DNA from: Sphaerolaimus hirsutus
Lineage: Eukaryota; Nematoda; Chromadorea; Monhysterida; Sphaerolaimidae
DNA length: 64,000 bases
Reading direction: 5' to 3'
Assembly (NCBI GenBank): GCA_964036195.1
Contig: OZ038451.1
Span: 21,030,318-21,094,317 of the forward strand
Part shown: piece by piece, positions 1-15,880 of the stretch
Layout of the letters: each line of letters begins with the position of its first letter
Numbering within the stretch: position 1 is the first letter of the stretch
Notes under the pieces: generated by a model
The model's input: only the letters and a program-made list of their open reading frames with translations
Told to the model about the DNA's origin: nothing
The model's database searches: none
Program-made: the position numbers and the translations under genes

Positions 1-2490
1 AAGAGTAGTGCGCACAGCACGTTTTGAAATCTTAGGTATAAAAATGCTAACGCGAGCCTCTGGGGAGGCTGTGGATTCTGAGAGAGGATGTTCTCAGCTT
101 CGCAATGGTATCAAATATAGCCATTACGTCTCCTTAGTTCCGGCCTCACATGAGATGCAATCACCCAAGAGTAGTCCATGCAGCACGTTTTGAAATCTTA
201 GGTATAAAATCGTGACGGTGAACCTTCTTGAGAGTAGTAGATTCTGAAAGAGAATTTTTTCAGCTTTCCAATGGTATAGACCACAGCATTTAGTTTTTCC
301 TGGTTCCGACCTCACATGCGATGCAATCACCCAAGAGTAGTGCGCACAGCACGTTTTGAAATCTTAGGTATAAAAATGCTAACGCGAGCCTCTGGGGAGG
401 CTGTGGATTCTGAGAGTGGATGTTCTCAGCTTCACAACGGTATAAAATATAGCCGTTACGTCTCCTTAGTTCAGGTCTCACATGAGATGCAATCACCCTA
501 GAGTAGTCCATGCAGCACGTTTTGAAATCTTAGGTATAAAATTGTGACAGTGAACCTTCTTGAGAGTGGTAGATTCTGAAAGAGAATTTTCTCAGCTTTC
601 CAATGGTATAGACCACAGCATTTAGTTTTTCCCGGTTCCGACCTCACATGCGATGCGATCACCCAAGAGTAGTGCGCACAGCACGTTTTGAAATCTTAGG
701 TATAAAAACGCTAACGCGAGCCTCTGGGGAGGCTGTGGATTCTGAAAGGGGAGGTTCTCAGCTTCGCAACAGTATAAAATATAGCCGTTACGTCTCCTTA
801 GTTCCGGCCTCACATGGGATGCGATCACCCAAGGGTAGTGCATGCAGCACGTTTTGAAATCTTAGAGGTATAAAATCGTGACGGTGAACCTTCTTGAGAG
901 TAGTAGATTCTGAAAGAGAATTTTTTCAGCTTTCCAATGGTATAGACCACAGCATTTAGTTTTTCCTGGTTCTGACCTCACATGCAATGCGATCACCCAA
1001 GAGTAGTGCGCACAGCACGTTTTGAAATCTTAGGTATAAAAATGCTAACGCGAGCCTCTGGGGAGGCTGTGGATTCTGAGAGAGGATGTTCTCAGCTTCG
1101 CAATGGTATCAAATATAGCCATTACGTCTCCTTAGTTCCGGCCTCACATGAGATGCAATCACCCAGGAGTAGTCCGTGCAGCACGTTTTGAAATCTTAGG
1201 TATAAAATCGTGACAGTGAACCTTCTTGAGAGTAGTAGATTCTGAAAGAGAATTTTCTCAGCTTTCCAATGGTATAGACCACAGCATTTAGTTTTTCCTG
1301 GTTCCGACCTCACATGCGATGCGATCACCCAAGAGTAGTGTGCACAGCACGTTTTGAAATCTTAGGTATAAAAATGCTAACGCGAGCCTCTGGGGAGGCT
1401 GTGGATTCTGAGAGTGGATGTTCTCAGCTTCACAACGGTATAAAATATAGCCGTTACGTCTCCTTAGTTCAGGTCTCACATGAGATGCAATCACCCAAGA
1501 GTAGTCCATGCAGCACGTTTTGAAATCTTAGGTATAAAATTGTGACGGTGAACCTTCTTGAGAGTGGTAGATTCTGAAAGAGAATTTTCTCAGCGTTCCA
1601 ATGGTATAAACCACAGCATTAAGTTTTTCCTGGTTCCGACCTCACGTGCGATGCAATCACCCAAGAGTAGTGCGCACAGCACGTTTTGAAATCTTAGGTA
1701 TAAAAACACTAACGCGAGCCTCTGGGGAGGCTGTGGATTCTGAAAGGGGATGTTCTCAGCTTCGCAACAGTATAAAATATAGCCGTTACGTCTCCTTAGT
1801 TCCGGCCTCACATGAGATGCGATCACCCAAGGGTAGTGCATGCAGCACATTTTGAAATCTTAGGTATAAAAATGCTAACGCGAGCCTCTGGGGAGGCTGT
1901 GGATTCTGAGAGTGGATGTTCTCAGCTTCACAACAGTATAAAATATAGCCGTTACGTCTCCTTAGTTCAGGTCTCACATGAGATGCAATCACCCAAGAGT
2001 AGTCCATGCAGCACGTTTTGAAATCTTAGGTATAAAATTGTGACAGTGAACCTTCTTGAGAGTGGTAGATTTTGAAAGGGAATTTTCTCAGCTTTCCAAT
2101 GGTATAGACCACAGCATTTAGTTTTTCCCAGTTCTGACCTCACATGCGATGCAATCACCCAAGAGTAGTGCTCACAGCACGTTTTGAAATCTTAGGTATA
2201 AAAACGCTAACGCGAGCCTCTGGGGAGGCTGTGGATTCTGAGAGCGGATGTTCTCAGCTTCACAACGGTATAAAATATAGCCGTTACGTCTCCTTAGTTC
2301 AGGCCTCACATGAGATGCAATCACCCAAGAGTAGTCCATGCAGCACGTTTTGAAATCTTAGGTATAAAAATGCTAACGCGAGCCTCTGGGGAGGCTGTGG
2401 ATTCTGAAAGAAGATGTTCTCAGCTTCGCAACGGTATAAAATATAGTTGTTACGTCTCCTTAGTTTTGGCCTCAGTCGTGATGCGATCAC
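1..2490. repeat. 166-bp satellite with six-monomer higher-order repeat
   Basis: About fifteen head-to-tail monomers of roughly 166 bp start near 3, 169, 335, 501, 667, 833, 1001, 1167, 1333, 1499, 1665, 1831, 1997, 2163 and 2329. Two monomer types alternate: A (contains GCTAACGCGAGCCTCTGGGG) and B (contains GTGAACCTTCTTGAGAG). Variant positions repeat every six monomers: the units at 3, 335 and 667 match those at 1001, 1333 and 1665 almost exactly. The basic unit is therefore a higher-order repeat of about 998 bp. The order breaks near 1831, where an A-type unit follows directly, and the array decays near 2490. Short ORFs run through both strands but drift in frame with the 166-bp period, so I treat the array as non-coding. 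Confidence 0.93.
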
Positions 2491-2850
2491 CTCATGTCAC
2501 CATTCCATGCTAAAATGTTCAATTTTGCTATATATAAGAGGAAACAGAAAAAATGAAATATCATTTTTTTATCAGTGTTATACAAGCAACACTTTAAGAT
2601 AATAAAATTTTTTTCGATGTGTCCAACTTTTGGCTACTGACTCGTAGACTGACTCATATACATGGTTGTATACCTATTTTTAGTGTATTTTATTTGTATT
2701 TATAGCGATTTCGAAATTTTTGGCAGACTGCCAACTTTACATAAGGATATCTCCGCTAACCAGTGTATCCAAAACTAAATTTTCACAAAAAGAAAAAACC
2801 TTCAAAAAAATTCCAAAACCGATCATCACTTCACAAATCAACAATACGAA
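2491..2850 (+). promoter_or_regulatory. Rpt6 upstream region with TATA-like box
   Basis: AT-rich gap between the satellite and the Rpt6 start. It contains TATATATAAG at 2529-2538, about 310 bp before the chosen ATG. That is far for a core promoter unless the 5' UTR is long or contains an intron, so the role is a guess. No other gene-like signal is visible here. Confidence 0.35.
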
Positions 2851-7027
<4,177 letters not shown>

Positions 7028-7248
7028 TTTTTGGGTGGATTTTCGCGTGGATTTTTTTGTCATTTTTCCCCTGTTGTGACTGATTATTTTGTGGGGGATT
7101 TTTGTCTGCTTTTCGAGTCCAATATTTATTTTCCGTGTGAGCATAAATACTGATATTGTACTGTGAGGAATGAAAATTTGAACCACTCGAATGATATGCA
7201 GGTTTTAAACGTGGAATAAGTTTGCATAAAGTAGATTAATCAAATGAC

Positions 7249-7254
7249 AATAAA
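7249..7254 (+). terminator. Poly(A) signal of Rpt6
   Basis: AATAAA 222 bp after the Rpt6 stop codon, the first such hexamer downstream on the + strand. Confidence 0.6.
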
Positions 7255-8779
7255 AAGGGTTTCAGACGATACTTTTTTGTATGGCATCGAGCATCAGGGG
7301 TCTCCAATACGGGGGGGGGGGGGGTTACCCCTGGGCCTGGGGTCCTATTGGACATTATGCGGTGTTTATTTTTTACTAGAGATTTTTTTTTTCTTTTGGG
7401 AGATGTTCTGAGATTATGTTTACCCTAAATCCTCGAATAAGACCCTAGGGGAGTTATTTTTTCCTCAGACGTTTTGGAGGGGGGAGTTATTCGAGGCCGG
7501 GAGTTATTTTTTCCTCACCTCTCAAACGGGGAGTTATTCGAGGACGGGAGTTTTTTGTCCTCACCTCTCAAACGGGGAGTTATTCGAGGGCGGTAGTTAT
7601 TTTTTACTCACCTCGCAAACGGGGAGTTATTCGATGGGGGGGGGGGGGGGAGGGTGGCGTCATTTTTCTCATAAAAACAACATCATTAAAAGATGCTGTA
7701 TTTCCATCACTAGGCTGGTTATATTTTTGCTACTGTATGTGGCAACATCAAGAAAGTGAGCATGCAAGTTATATTTTTGCTTTATCTTGATATATAAATG
7801 AACTGCTGGCATTTAGATGTCATTAAGTGCGTGTAAAAACATTGGTAGAGAAACCAGCATCAGAAATTTCTGCAAACATCATACCAAAAAGTAACACATC
7901 TGACTCGACTCGAGACTCGAGATTTTTGCCTGACTCGACTCTACTTTTCACTGATTCGCCCGACTCGACCGCTAAAATTTTGGCGTTGCGACTCGAACTC
8001 GAGTTTGAAAAAAATCGAGTTTCGAGCCCATAGGTACAGGCCCAATAAAAGAAGGTTTCCAGATGATTTTTTCTGTATCGTATCGAGCAGAGCACTGTTG
8101 CCATATCGAATTTGACGCGATGACATTTCAAAATATCGAATCGTTACATTGTATTGTACTAATCCTCATGACAAATTGACAGACAGAAAGCACACAGAAA
8201 ACGTCATAAAAAGCAATCATTTTCATGGTAAATGAAATACTTATATGTGCATTTCAATTGAGGTGTCTAAATCAAAAAGTCGACAAGTCCATAAAACTTG
8301 ATAGCGGCATGCGAGCTGAAAAAATTTATTGAAAATAATGAGAAATGTGCGGGAGATGAGCAGCCCCAGATGACTTTTCCGGGACTAACTCGAATTTTCA
8401 TACCTTGAACTTGTCGAATTTTGGAATCGGATACCTCAATTATAGATCATTTTACCCAAACTGCGTACACTAATTAGCATTCCACAAATCTCGGGAGATT
8501 TACATTTTGAAAAATAAAGAAAAACTTAAATAAACTCATATCTTGTTATATTTTTTGTCTCAAAATGTTCCCAATATTTCTACAATAAATCTACTTATGT
8601 GCAATTATGTTTTATTTTTAGACTCATTTATATTTATTTATATTTTCTAGTTTTTTTACCAAATAGATTTTCTTTTTTTGCTGAGTTGTTTTGAGATTAT
8701 TTTTTTATACATTTCCTGAAAATCACCCATTTTTGGAATGTTAACAGTAATCCAAACATATTAAAAGACATTCATCAAA
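7255..8779. other. Intergenic: decayed repeat DNA between convergent genes
   Basis: Contains repeated CGGGGAGTTATTCGAGG units (about 7423-7650), one half of a CCGTAAAT-type element, then a GACTCGA-rich stretch (about 7895-8030), then AT-rich unique sequence. No exon is supported. A second copy of the sequence around the Rpt6 poly(A) signal lies near 8042-8090. Confidence 0.6.
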
Positions 8780-10600
8780 TTATAAGGTCTTTTTCCTTGA
8801 CTCCGGTGCGTCCACTGGCTGACTCGCAGAGGCCACGTGCTGAAAAAATGTGCACAAAGCCATGATAAGTCTGGCAAAATTCAGATTCAGAATTCAGAAA
8901 AATTCACAAAAATTCTCAAAAAATCACAAAAATTCACAAATTCACAAAAAATAACCCACCAGCAAGTTATCCCACTTATTCACGTGCAACGCGTTTCTCG
9001 CAGCGTGTAAAGTCTGTCCCCACAAAACCATCGGGTCCCTGGACCTTTGCGGGCTCAATTTCGGTCTCATTCTCATTTTGAACGATTCAGAATTGGGAAG
9101 CGACACCGATCTGACCAATGTATTTGGGCTGCTCGTGTATTCGAGTACCGTCTCGGTTTTGTTCGCATGGGTGCCAGCAGAGTTTTGGTCTGTAATGGTT
9201 TGGTGATTTTGGGTGACAATCGAACTGGGTCTGTTGACTACCGTATTTCCTCGAAATACCCCCCCGGGGGTGTATTTTTTTGTTGTGGGAATTTTGAAGG
9301 GGGTCTATCTATTATTTCGCCAGAAATTTCTTGAACTGCCACTAGGTAGTTATTTGTTGTTGGAAAAAATGCAGTCGGAGGAATTTCGTCATTTCTTGGC
9401 CGTCTGCCAATTCGCTTTTTATTTTATTTTGTCGAGCGGGTTACTCGCATAAGTCGCGCTTTTGTGTAGTCAGGTGGTCACTTTTTTAGTGTTCACTGTC
9501 TGCAACCGAAACCATGAGGGCAGCGACGAGAAAGAAATGCATGCACGAGCGTACAAAAGCGCGACTTATGCGAGTACCTAACCCGCCCGACAAAATAAAA
9601 TAAAAAGCGAATTGGCAGACGGCCAAGAAATGACGAAATAGTGATTTCCGGGCCAAAATCGAAGCGATATACGTCATATTGCAATATCGGCGACCTTAAG
9701 GGACGGTTTCGTATATTTTACAAACCGCCTTGCTCTCGGTGCATGTGCGTCGATGCGGCTGAACTTAAAAAAATCTATCGGGCGTACGCCCTACCCTACA
9801 AATCTGTAGGGAGAATAAAATCTGGCCCCTGGTGCCCATGTAGACCCGGTGCTCATGTATCCCCCCCTATACATAAACACTGGGTGGGGTGCATCTATGA
9901 GCTATTTAGCAAACTTGATGGAAAATGTGTCTATAATTTGATTCACCATGTTTTTTTTTCTCATTTTGATTGCTGTGAGCTTCATTTAAAAGAATGATCA
10001 ACCATGTTTGTGACCAAATTGGAATACAATATGCCACTTGAAATATGCCCTGCTATACCAAAAGCAAAATATTGAAAATATTGATATTGAATATCAACCA
10101 TATGTTCATATTGAATGTCGATACAGAATATCAAGGGTCCATATATCGATATCAAATATCCAGTTTCATACAAAAAATCTGGAATATTAATATGAAAAGT
10201 CATATCACCCCAACCCTACATGAGGACTGAAATTCAATTAATCCACACACTACAAACAGCTATTTTTGGTCAAATCACTTCACCAATTGATAAAAATATA
10301 TTCACCTGGTTTGTTACAATTTGTCAACTGCGTCGCACTGGAGGATTTTAACTCAGTTAAATAGGTTTTTCTTAATCCCAACGTGTTCCCATCTGTGGTA
10401 TCTGTTGGCGGCCTTGTAAATACCCTTCGTTTTTCACTCTTTTCGACCCGAAGAATCGGACACACGATTTTCGGGCACGGCCCGACTTTGGAATTGTCAT
10501 TTTTCTCATCCGATTTGGATTCTTTTGAACTTTTTGGCGAATCCGGTTCGCATGGCAATTGGCCGGCGTAATCGGGGGGTATTTCTGAAATGCCAATCAT
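8780..10600 (-). CDS. Unrecognised 194-aa protein, MIGI/PPDYAG family, copy 1
   Basis: Three exons on the minus strand: 10600-10306, 9189-8960, 8839-8780. Phases match (1/2, then 0/0) and all sites are GT-AG. The protein begins MIGISEIPPDYAGQLP and has a Ser/Lys-rich low-complexity middle with a PCPKIVCPIL pair of cysteines. A conserved block RDPMVLWGQTLHAARNAL is followed by a basic tail ending SRKKTL. No signal peptide or membrane segment is seen. I do not recognise the family. The PPDY near the N-terminus resembles a PPxY WW-domain ligand, which is only a suggestion. The model is supported by a second gene (23252-24197) with the same start, the same RDP-V-WG block and the same exon boundaries. 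Further upstream non-coding exons cannot be excluded. Confidence 0.78.
9243..9639. repeat. CCGTATTT-type half element and 80-bp hairpin in intron
   Basis: Lies inside intron 1 of the minus-strand gene. A single CCGTATTTCCTCG end sits at 9243. It is followed by a clear inverted repeat: 9382-9464 is nearly the reverse complement of 9553-9639, with an 88-bp loop. RNA across it would form a stable hairpin. Confidence 0.75.
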
Positions 10601-11889
10601 TTTTTATAAAAAAATTGTAGCTGATTTTTGTAGTAAAGGTTGATTTTTGAAGGACCCTGCGTGACGGAATTTTTGTTGATGGGGGCGGAATTGTTTGAAA
10701 TTGTAAGTTTTGACGCAATTAAATAATGCGTCACCAGTGTAAAAGTGAGTAACAGCTGCATATTGATAGAGGCAAAATATACCTGTTTTGCGAGGTAAAA
10801 TGACGGAAATAATCAATACCAGTCATAAAAGTGGAACTACCTAAATAAAGTGACTTATCGCCTTGGATAAGTGGTGATGAATGATGATGTATAAATCAAT
10901 GCCATGCCAATCCAGGGCAATACAGGTGCTTGAACGGTCATCGCTGTAGCCTTGACCATTGGCTACTCATAAGACACCCTTTGATGACCTATCAACACAG
11001 AGCAACATCATCAAATGATCAATGAAATGATACAACATGTTCGTCGACCATAGGCGCAGCCGTATTTAAACACCACCATTTGCACGTGGCGCACATATAC
11101 CTATTTATTTTGTCCGCATATTTTAAGTAAATATTCTACATATAACCAATCTTAATGAGGAACCGAAAAACTGACAAGTGGAGACGTAAAAAACCATTTG
11201 AGCAAAGTAAACTTTTACTTCTCATTTTACTTCACTTAATTTTTACTTGCCAATTCACTTTTCAATTTCCATTATAATACTCTCATCTCAAATGGTTTTT
11301 ACTTCTACACTTGTGGAATTGACCCCAGTTTAACTATAGACCCCAGTTTACCGTATTTACCTACTCGAATAATTCCCACCAAATGAATAATTTCCCCTCG
11401 AAAAATTCCCCACTGTTAAACGAGTAAGAAAAAAATAATTCCCCACTTGAATAATCCCCACCCCCCTAATGACAGTAGGTGGATATGTAATGCGCAATTA
11501 TTTATTTGATAAACGATCGATGAAGTCAAACCAAAGCAAAATATCAAAAGTGGTTTAATTCATCGAATGCAAATACAACACATTCGTTGTGCAAAGATGC
11601 AATGGAATGTGCACTAACAATGGAAACAGGACATGATGTGTATTTAGTGTGATAGAAACATGCTTGAAAATTTTGACGAAATAATAATCCCCCCACTGGT
11701 GCAAAGCACACTGGGTGTCAATAGGTATCCACGTCAATTCAGATTTTTATTTGACGGGCTGTAGGACAATTTTCAAGTGAAATGTGCAATGTTGAAAAGG
11801 AATTGATATTGGTATGTGTACCTATTTAGACATCGTTTCGCGACCAAACAACTAAAATCTGAAATGAAAACCAGTCGCCCAGTTGACAC
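10601..11889. other. Intergenic, no gene seen
   Basis: Upstream flank of the 194-aa gene. AT-rich, with one CCGTATTTACC half element near 11350-11460 (AATAATTCCCC repeats). No exon or RNA gene supported. Confidence 0.55.
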
Positions 11890-13707
11890 CAGCGTTGTTA
11901 AAAAGTATTTTAACTTTTTCAAAGAAAACGTAAATTTTAAGTAAAGTTTTGCTCACCCCCTGACCGTGAGTACAGAAAACACAAGGTAAAATTTTTTACT
12001 TTGACTCCGCGGAAAAGGTGATTAAAATTTTTTTCTGGAAGAGTATTTTTCGAGTTTGTGCCAGAGTTGCGAAAGCGTATTTACGCTTACCCGAAATACC
12101 CGGGTAATTGGGTATTTATACTTACGCTTACGCTTACGCTTTCATAAAATACCCGTACGCTTTATTACGCTTTCCCGGCCGAAATACCCGGGTACTAAAA
12201 GCGTAAAAAAGTTTTTCACATGGTCCGGTTTTATGCTTTTGTAAAAAGTGTATAACTACAAAAAAGAAAGTGAATGAAACTGCATATCAAAAAAATGACT
12301 GCATGTCTGCATCTGCAGTAATGCACTGGAAATAGCGGCACATCTACAAATTGTGTCGCAATATGAATGTCACTTTTATACTGTGTCCTCGGGCAAAATA
12401 TTTAGATGGCTTTAGATCGCAATGGCGTTAGAATTGAAATTTTCTGGCCAAAAATGCACGACGTCCGAGTTTGAAAATAAAGATGACATAAGTAAATATA
12501 AGTATGTCTTACGTTTACGCTATTAGAAGAAATGCGGTAAGTATTTATGATAATTAGGTATGAATACATCTCAAAAATCGACAGCACAAATCCGAGTTCG
12601 GAAATGAAGATTAATTAACTGTCGCTGTCGAATTATTGCCATCAACATCTAAGGGCAGAGTGCAGACTACCAAGTGGACATCCAAAAAATCACGCTTAAA
12701 CTTGATTTTGAACGAATTCACTGAGCAAAAACTCCCTGAAAATTTTTTACGCTTACGCTTTATTTTACGCTTTCCCAGGTATTTAAAAAATACCTTACGC
12801 TTTTAGTATCCACACTCAAAATTTGGAAAGTGTATTTACGCTTACGCTTACGCTTTCCAAAAATATCGGTATTTTAACAACTCTGGTTTGTGCTCAGAAA
12901 AATGTTAAGGGACAAATTTCTTGTTTTCCTGGAAAACAGAAGTGAGTACTTTTATTTAATTCTGGCGAAATAACAATACCCCGCTTCCTCGATTATTCTC
13001 TGACAATTTGCGGTGAGAAAAAAAAAATCTCCTGAGGGTATTTCGAGGGAATATGGTATGTATTTTTGAGTAAACATAATTACGTTTAACAACTGTGGTT
13101 GACACCCGATGCCATTGTCAACTAGTGTGTAGGGCCATTTTGATAGCCTTCTGTGTAGGGAATGAGATAGGCATTTCATGGTTCAATAAATTTACATTTA
13201 AATACATTGACTCAATAAATACGTATACTAGAGTACTGCATAAATACGTTTAAGTTTTAATTATAAAAAATCCCGGTACTCACTTACTCGCGTACTTTTT
13301 GAAAGTACGCGAGTACCGAAAACGTATTTTAAGGGAGCATAGAAAGTGACATTTTGTCAGACAAAAAGTGACAAACGTTGGATATTTTCCCAAGAAATCC
13401 TTATCAGGAGAAAAACACAAATATTTGATATATTCCAGAGTAAAAATTGAAAAAACCCTGACTGTTACGTTTTCTGCGAGAGAAAATACCCAGTTTTACA
13501 TTTTCTATGACTGGAAATACTTACTTTTACGTTTTCTGTGAGGAAAAAATACCCACTTTACGTTTTCCCTGGACAAAAGTATTTTACGCACGTTTTACAC
13601 AGTGTAAAAGTAAAAAAATTTACTTTACGTTTTCTGTACTCAGCCATGAGTAAAAAACACTATGTTTACATTTACTTTGAAAAAGTTCAGTACTTTTAAC
13701 AACTCTG
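11890..13707. mobile_element. Nested element with CAGCGTTGTTAAAA-type ends
   Basis: The left end CAGCGTTGTTAAAA and the right end TTTTAACAACTCTG are inverted repeats that extend into TTTTTCAAAG/CTTTGAAAAAG. The interior holds imperfect ACGTTTTC and TACGTTT repeats and a separate element at 12062-12885. No target duplication is visible, so the outer limits are tentative. Confidence 0.55.
12062..12885. mobile_element. hAT-like element (CAGAGTTG ends) with TTACGC repeats
   Basis: 824 bp with ends CAGAGTTG and CAACTCTG. The 8-bp target duplication GTTTGTGC is perfect (12054-12061 and 12886-12893). Both subterminal regions carry runs of TTACGCTTACGC. No ORF of note. Confidence 0.87.
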
Positions 13708-14789
13708 CTGCATTTATATATACGTAAATATTCACGCTAGTAAAAATACTCTTGCAAACTCGCAATCAAATCATTTTATAGAAAGAAATAAACACCTGTG
13801 TGTACAATATCTATGAACCGTGGAATATTTATCCCCACCGTGGAAAAACAATTTAGGTTGGTAGGTATCCTGAATATAAGAATTCTTACTTGTGGGTTGC
13901 CCTATTAGAATAATTTTGAAGTCTATAAACGTTTTTGGTAATAAAAAAATATCACACAACTTTATTGGGTGCCTGTCGGTATCAACACGCAATGTATTTT
14001 CTATACATCTTAATATTTAAAAAACCATCTGTATGCATGCATCGTATTGTCAACGGAAAAAGACTGAAATAACTTCACAAAATGAATACGAAATTTGTTG
14101 GCATGGCGCATTGTAACCAACGATGGGCAAGTTCTCCAGAAAAAAAAACACTTTCTGTGTTTTGAGTTTTTCAAAAATGAATACCTTTGTTTTGAATTGT
14201 TGTTTTTTTGCAAAAAAAAAACTTTAGTAATTCTTTTTTTATTTCTGTGTTTTTTGTTGTTGTTAAAACTCTAGTTTTTTTCTTCACAAAAGTTTCATTT
14301 TACAGCATTTCAATATGAAAACAGCGGTTTTCTTATCAAATATTAGTTTTCTTATTAAATGTTGTTTTTGTGCATGTTTTGAGTCCACCTAACATCTTCA
14401 TACTGATTCAAGTGCTAAAAAGTCCCCAAAAATCCACAATGAGCACATCCACCCGTGAAAAAGCTAGGTTCGCGTAGGGGTCAACCGTCAAGGGTCAAAT
14501 AAATGAACAGACGCATACGCACGCGTTCTATAAGTTTATGTGTGAATGCCGGTGCCGGATGCTTTGATTTTCAATGATAGAAAGGTCGCTCTGCGCCTGC
14601 GAGGCTCATGCATCCTAAATATGATTTCACACATATTAGTTGACACTTGACCGTGGTGATATATATTTTCATGATTATATATACTTTTTGAGGGGGGGGG
14701 GGGGTGAAACGGATGTCATGGCATGGCAGCATTATTTAAGTAATTTTTTAGCTGTCACTTCCGGTTCCGCGTAAACCGTTTTTCATATT

Positions 14790-15090
14790 GCCGCCATATT
14801 GTTTTTCATATTGCTTTATGAACAACTGTGAATGCCAGAAAAATGGCCAAAATCTCTATCCCTATAACCCAATCCCAATCCCGGAAAAATCCCAATCCCG
14901 ATCCCGTGACCCCAATCCCGGCCAATCCCGATCCCGAAATCTCAAAAAACCAATCCCGATCCCGATCCTGAAATCTCAAAAAACCAATCCTGATCCCGAA
15001 ACCCCAATCCCGATCCAGATCCCGATCCCGAAATCTCAAAAAGTGAATCCCGATCCCGAAAAGTCAATCTCGTTTGAAATTGAACCCTAG
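14790..15090. mobile_element. Right half of TAGGGTTCAAACGGG-family element
   Basis: Runs of CCAATCCCGATCCCG and a terminal GAACCCTAG match the right half of the complete copy at 54227-54725, including the shared internal GTGAATGCCAGAA. The left end is missing. Confidence 0.7.
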
Positions 15091-15146
15091 CTGTTGTTGA
15101 TTTGAAACCATTTCACGTTCACAAGCAGACATTTCATGTTTCGCAG

Positions 15147-15234
15147 AGACGCAATTGAGGAACCTTGTGGAAACTGCAGCAATTGGCGGATTCCGGGGGA
15201 TACATACATACCTACAAAATGGACGCGAGCACAG
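15147..15234 (+). CDS. Possible exon, unidentified
   Basis: Candidate internal exon between TTTCGCAG and GTGGGT. One open frame reads DAIEEPCGNCSNWRIPGD and onward for 29 residues, rich in Cys/Trp. It does not join in frame with the next candidate exon (15592-15880), so another exon may lie between or this may be chance. No family recognised. Confidence 0.25.
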
Positions 15235-15591
15235 GTGGGTTATCTTTCTATATCCGTAAAGGGATTCATTATACTCTGAATAATGTCCCAACCGAACTGC
15301 ACAAAAATATTTTGAGCATCAAGGTGCATACATCTTTAGACGCAACCGGTCAACAGAAAACGGAAAGATATCGGAAAATGAATATATTAACTGTATACCT
15401 GGAAAATAACATCGGATCGGAAAAAGGTTGTCTATCTATCTAGGTATAGATACACAGCACAACTATCCTCTGTCTGTCCTCCCTTTATTTATATATGTCA
15501 TTTGATGATCAATAAGTGCAGGGGGTGTTACGAAAATCGTATTGCTTTATGCATACGCATCAACCAATGAACAAAATTTACACCTTAATCT

Positions 15592-15880
15592 CTCAGATTC
15601 CGAAGCGCGCTACGAGCTGCCGATCTGGCAGCCTCAGATCAACATGCGTTGGTACCCTATGTACCAGAAGACAATCGTGGCGCCGGCCCTAAGGTGCATC
15701 ATTGACACAAATTACGAAAGCGAGATGCACCCTTTTGCCAGCTGCACCAATTGCGGGCACCACATGATGGAGACGGTTGAATTCTATGAAAATCACCTGA
15801 ATTCGACAAAAGAGGTCGTCTATCGCATTGGGGGCTTTGGCGCCGAGCTGGAAATACCGGAAATTGGGCGCAATGGTGTG
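15592..15880 (+). CDS. Probable internal exon of an unidentified gene
   Basis: Exon bounded by TAATCTCTCAG and GGTGTGTTG. The open frame of about 96 residues has protein-like composition and codon use, including RWYPMYQKTIVAPALR and CTNCGHHMMETVEFYENH. The C-x2-C-x-H-H cluster could bind metal. I do not recognise the family and cannot place flanking exons: downstream sequence is repeat DNA. It may be a remnant of a gene broken by transposons, or one exon of a gene with long introns. Confidence 0.4.

Noticed and set aside
1-2490. CRISPR array
   Set aside because: Monomers are contiguous with no unique spacers, in a eukaryotic genome.
8-2513. Many 60-86 aa ORFs on both strands of the satellite array
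   Set aside because: They recur with the 166-bp period on both strands at once and have no splice or start context. They are by-products of the repeat.
15235-15443. Read-through extension of the possible exon at 15147-15234
   Set aside because: The open frame that continues past 15234 has an in-frame stop upstream at 15156 and lacks a clear acceptor, so it cannot be tied to the exon.
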